A stretch of 64,000 nucleotides of DNA, taken from Irregularibacter muris. Lineage in GTDB: Bacteria; Bacillota; Clostridia; Eubacteriales; Garciellaceae. The stretch's first letter is position 1. Each line of letters starts with the position of its first letter. Positions 61,944 to 64,000 of the stretch are shown piece by piece. The stretch covers positions 124,001-188,000 of the forward strand of contig NZ_JANKAS010000002.1 of assembly GCF_024622505.1 (NCBI RefSeq), given 5' to 3'. A program made the position numbers and the translations under genes. The notes under the pieces were generated by a model. That model searched no databases. It was given only the letters and a program-made list of their open reading frames with translations, and had not been told where the DNA came from.

Positions 61944-62112
61944 ATTTAATATGATGAAGATAGCTGTTCGCGCGATAAATGAAATACCTTTTCATTAAAT
62001 AACTACAAATAGGTATAAACAAGTACAAAGTCTAAAAAGGTTGAAGATGTATAGGGAAATAAAAAATGGGTAGAAAAAATAGATTTACCATATTAATTTA
62101 GGAGAGAATAGA

Positions 62113-62922
62113 ATGAAAAAAAGATTAGATACAATCCTATATGAACAGGGTTTTTTTGAAAGTCGTGAAAAAGCCAAGGCGGCTATCATGGCTGGAATAG
62201 TGTTTGTCCAAGGGCAGCTTAGGGATAAACCCGGGGAAAAAATAGATGAAAAGGCAACAATCAAAGTAAAAGGTGATGCTAATCCTTATGTTAGCAGGGG
62301 AGGACTAAAACTACAAAAAGCTTTTGAGATTTTTACCTTTGATGTAAAAAATAGGACGGTATTGGATATCGGTGCTTCCACAGGGGGATTTACCGATTGT
62401 CTTCTACAGCATGGGGCACAAAAAGTATATTCCATAGATGTAGGCTATGGACAATTGGCTTGGAAACTTAGACAAGATCCACGGGTAGTTCCCATGGAAC
62501 GTACAAATTTTAGATATATAACCTTAGAGAATATCGGAGAAATTGCCACCCGTGCTACCATAGATGTATCCTTTATTTCTCTTGCAATTATACTAAAAAA
62601 TTTATATCATTTAATAGACTCAAAGGGAGAGATTATTGCATTGATAAAGCCTCAGTTTGAAGCGGGAAGAGAAAAAGTAGGGAAAAGAGGTGTGGTAGCC
62701 GATCCCAAAACCCATATTGAAGTTATTAAAAAAGTTACTGATCAAATGAGGGATATAGGCTTTTTTATAAAGGGATTGTCTTATTCACCTATAACAGGTC
62801 CCCAAGGAAATATTGAGTTTCTTTCCTATATTACTAAAGATCCAAACAGTGGGATGGATTTAATAGAAGAGGAAATAGTCCGGGTTGTGGAAGAAGCTCA
62901 TAATAGCTTGGAGAAAAACTAA
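62113..62922 (+). CDS. tlyA: TlyA family rRNA methyltransferase
   Basis: Protein of 269 residues. An S4 RNA-binding domain (residues 1-62) precedes the FtsJ-like methyltransferase domain with VLDIGASTGGFTDCLL as motif I. VSRGGLKLQKAFE joins the two. The Mycobacterium homologue 2'-O-methylates 16S and 23S rRNA. ATG after GGAGAG. It lies before nadK and argR as in most Clostridia. Confidence 0.93.
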   Translation: MKKRLDTILYEQGFFESREKAKAAIMAGIVFVQGQLRDKPGEKIDEKATIKVKGDANPYVSRGGLKLQKAFEIFTFDVKNRTVLDIGASTGGFTDCLLQHGAQKVYSIDVGYGQLAWKLRQDPRVVPMERTNFRYITLENIGEIATRATIDVSFISLAIILKNLYHLIDSKGEIIALIKPQFEAGREKVGKRGVVADPKTHIEVIKKVTDQMRDIGFFIKGLSYSPITGPQGNIEFLSYITKDPNSGMDLIEEEIVRVVEEAHNSLEKN

Positions 62923-63025
62923 TATCTGTGAATAGAGAGCACATTTTTATGATGAATATATGATGAAAATGCAGGAAAAATACATAAGGTAGTAGAATAA
63001 TTATAGATAAACAGGCGGTGGTGAT

Positions 63026-63901
63026 GTGAAAAGGGTAGGTATTATCCCTAATTTTACTAAAGACAAAAATTTAGACTTAACGAAAAAAATAATACAATGG
63101 ATTGAACAACATGATGGGGAAGTATTGTTGCAAAAAATAGACGCGGAAAAAATACATAGAAAAGATTTAGCATATAAAGCTGATGAAATATACGCTTATG
63201 CTGATTTTATCATCGTTCTCGGTGGAGATGGTACACTCCTAGGTGTATCTAGAAGGGTAGGAAAAAATGAAACTCCAATTCTAGGAGTAAACTTAGGACA
63301 TTTAGGCTTCCTTACAGAAGTAGAAATAGGAGATATTTATCAAGCCCTAGAAAATATTATGGCAGATCATTATGCTTTAGAAAAGAGAATGATGTTAGAA
63401 GTTGCTGTTTTTAATAACAATAAATTAGTAAAAACTTTTTTTGCCTTAAATGATGTTGTTATCACCAAAGGAGCCTTTGCAAGAATTATAAACTTAAAAA
63501 CCTTTATTGATAATAATTATTTAGATACTTATCCTGCTGATGGGCTTATTATTTCCAGTCCTACTGGTTCTACAGCTTATTCACTTTCTGCCGGTGGACC
63601 TATAGTAGACCCCAAAAATAGCTTGCTAATTATTACTCCCATATGTCCCCATAGACTTAATGCAAGGTCAGTTATTATCTCGGATAGAGAAAAAATCCGA
63701 GTGGAAATAGAGGATAGGAAGAATGATATTTTATTGACAATAGATGGTCAGGAGGGATATAAACTTCAAGATGAAGATGACATTGTTGTGAAAAAAGCTG
63801 AGTTTTCTGCTAACTTTATTAGGGTTAATCATCGGACCTTTTACGATGTATTAAGAAATAAATTAGCGGAAAGAACAGTGCTCCACAAGGATAATGTTTA
63901 G
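63026..63901 (+). CDS. nadK: NAD kinase
   Basis: Kinase of 291 residues that makes NADP from NAD. LGGDGTLLG is the family GGDGT motif, with NLGHLGFLTE, NDVVITKG, and DGLIISSPTGSTAYSLSAGGP the second glycine-rich block. GTG start after GGCGGTGG. Followed by argR after 12 bases. Confidence 0.95.
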   Translation: MKRVGIIPNFTKDKNLDLTKKIIQWIEQHDGEVLLQKIDAEKIHRKDLAYKADEIYAYADFIIVLGGDGTLLGVSRRVGKNETPILGVNLGHLGFLTEVEIGDIYQALENIMADHYALEKRMMLEVAVFNNNKLVKTFFALNDVVITKGAFARIINLKTFIDNNYLDTYPADGLIISSPTGSTAYSLSAGGPIVDPKNSLLIITPICPHRLNARSVIISDREKIRVEIEDRKNDILLTIDGQEGYKLQDEDDIVVKKAEFSANFIRVNHRTFYDVLRNKLAERTVLHKDNV

Positions 63902-63913
63902 GGAGGAATAATA

Positions 63914-64000
63914 TTGAAGATCTCAAGACATGCAAAAATATTAGAAATTATTAAAGAAAATAAGATTGAGACCCAAGAAGAATTAGCAGAAATTCTTAAA
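63914..64000 (+). CDS. argR: Arginine repressor ArgR/AhrC (5' end)
   Basis: The first 29 codons are visible before the window ends. KISRHAKILEIIKENKI followed by ETQEELAEIL is the N-terminal winged-helix start of ArgR. TTG start after GGGAGG. Position after nadK (and before recN in relatives) agrees. Confidence 0.85.
   Translation, partial: MKISRHAKILEIIKENKIETQEELAEILK

Noticed and set aside
61459-62060. Assignment of the non-coding locus as OLE RNA
   Set aside because: Position and length fit, but no conserved OLE segment was recognised and no OapA-like gene is identified next to it. Left as an open possibility.
1-64000. CRISPR arrays, tRNA or rRNA genes, insertion sequences and prophage
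   Set aside because: No regular repeat-spacer array, cloverleaf, rRNA segment, transposase or phage structural gene was seen on either strand.

Overview
The window is chromosomal DNA of a low-GC, endospore-forming, Gram-positive anaerobe of the class Clostridia. This rests on the AT-rich composition, strong AGGAGG-type ribosome binding sites with frequent TTG and GTG starts, the complete spoIIIAA-AH operon, sigK with its pro-sequence, an alaS T-box leader, and the iscR-iscS-iscU and alaS-ireB-ruvX-fur-rnjA gene orders. The genus cannot be fixed from sequence alone; an Alkaliphilus/Natronincola-like relative is a guess. Almost all genes lie on the + strand.

Layout. 1-0.9 kb: 3' end of a D-Ala-D-Ala carboxypeptidase. 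0.9-1.6 kb: a cysteine-free ribosomal protein S4 paralogue behind an exact Fur box. 1.7-6.3 kb: a four-gene cluster of probable spore-surface proteins, with two paralogous repeat/coiled-coil proteins flanking a SPOCS-like and a Cys-rich protein. 6.6-7.6 kb: secreted CAP-domain protein. 7.9-10 kb: iron-sulfur assembly genes. 10-22 kb: PRC-barrel protein, AI-2E permease, T-box and alaS, ireB, a phosphatase-like membrane protein, an aldo/keto reductase-ferredoxin, ruvX, DUF1292, a class III aminotransferase, sfsA and fur. 22-27 kb: a YhaO/YhaN pair and RNase J. 27.2-30.6 kb: an accessory-looking block (methyltransferase, MBL hydrolase, HNH nuclease, HEPN-like protein). 30.7-30.9 kb: a 6S-like RNA. 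31-37 kb: mltG, the trmR-trhP tRNA-modification pair, a class B PBP, sigK and yqeG. 37.2-47.5 kb: a type IV pilus operon. 47.5-50.5 kb: aroK, an endonuclease IV-like gene, aroQ, efp and a CD1247-type protein. 50.6-55.8 kb: spoIIIA operon. 55.9-64 kb: asp23, nusB, a TsaD paralogue, folD, xseA, xseB, ispA, a DUF212 gene, a non-coding interval with its own strong promoter, tlyA, nadK and the start of argR.

How it fits together. Most of the window is housekeeping and sporulation core. Iron is a recurring theme: fur itself, an exact Fur box before the S4 paralogue, a Fur-like box over the promoter of a possible small RNA just upstream of fur, and the Isc genes under an Rrf2 regulator. Sporulation is a second theme: CATA-type -10 motifs, as used by the mother-cell sigma factors SigE and SigK, precede sigK and the spore-surface cluster.

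The least explained parts are (1) the spore-surface cluster at 1.7-6.3 kb, (2) the non-coding locus at 61.4-62.1 kb, where relatives often carry dxs, (3) the candidate Fur-controlled small RNA at 21.3 kb, and (4) the HNH/HEPN block at 27-30.6 kb. All motif and structure calls were made by eye; no search or folding program was run.
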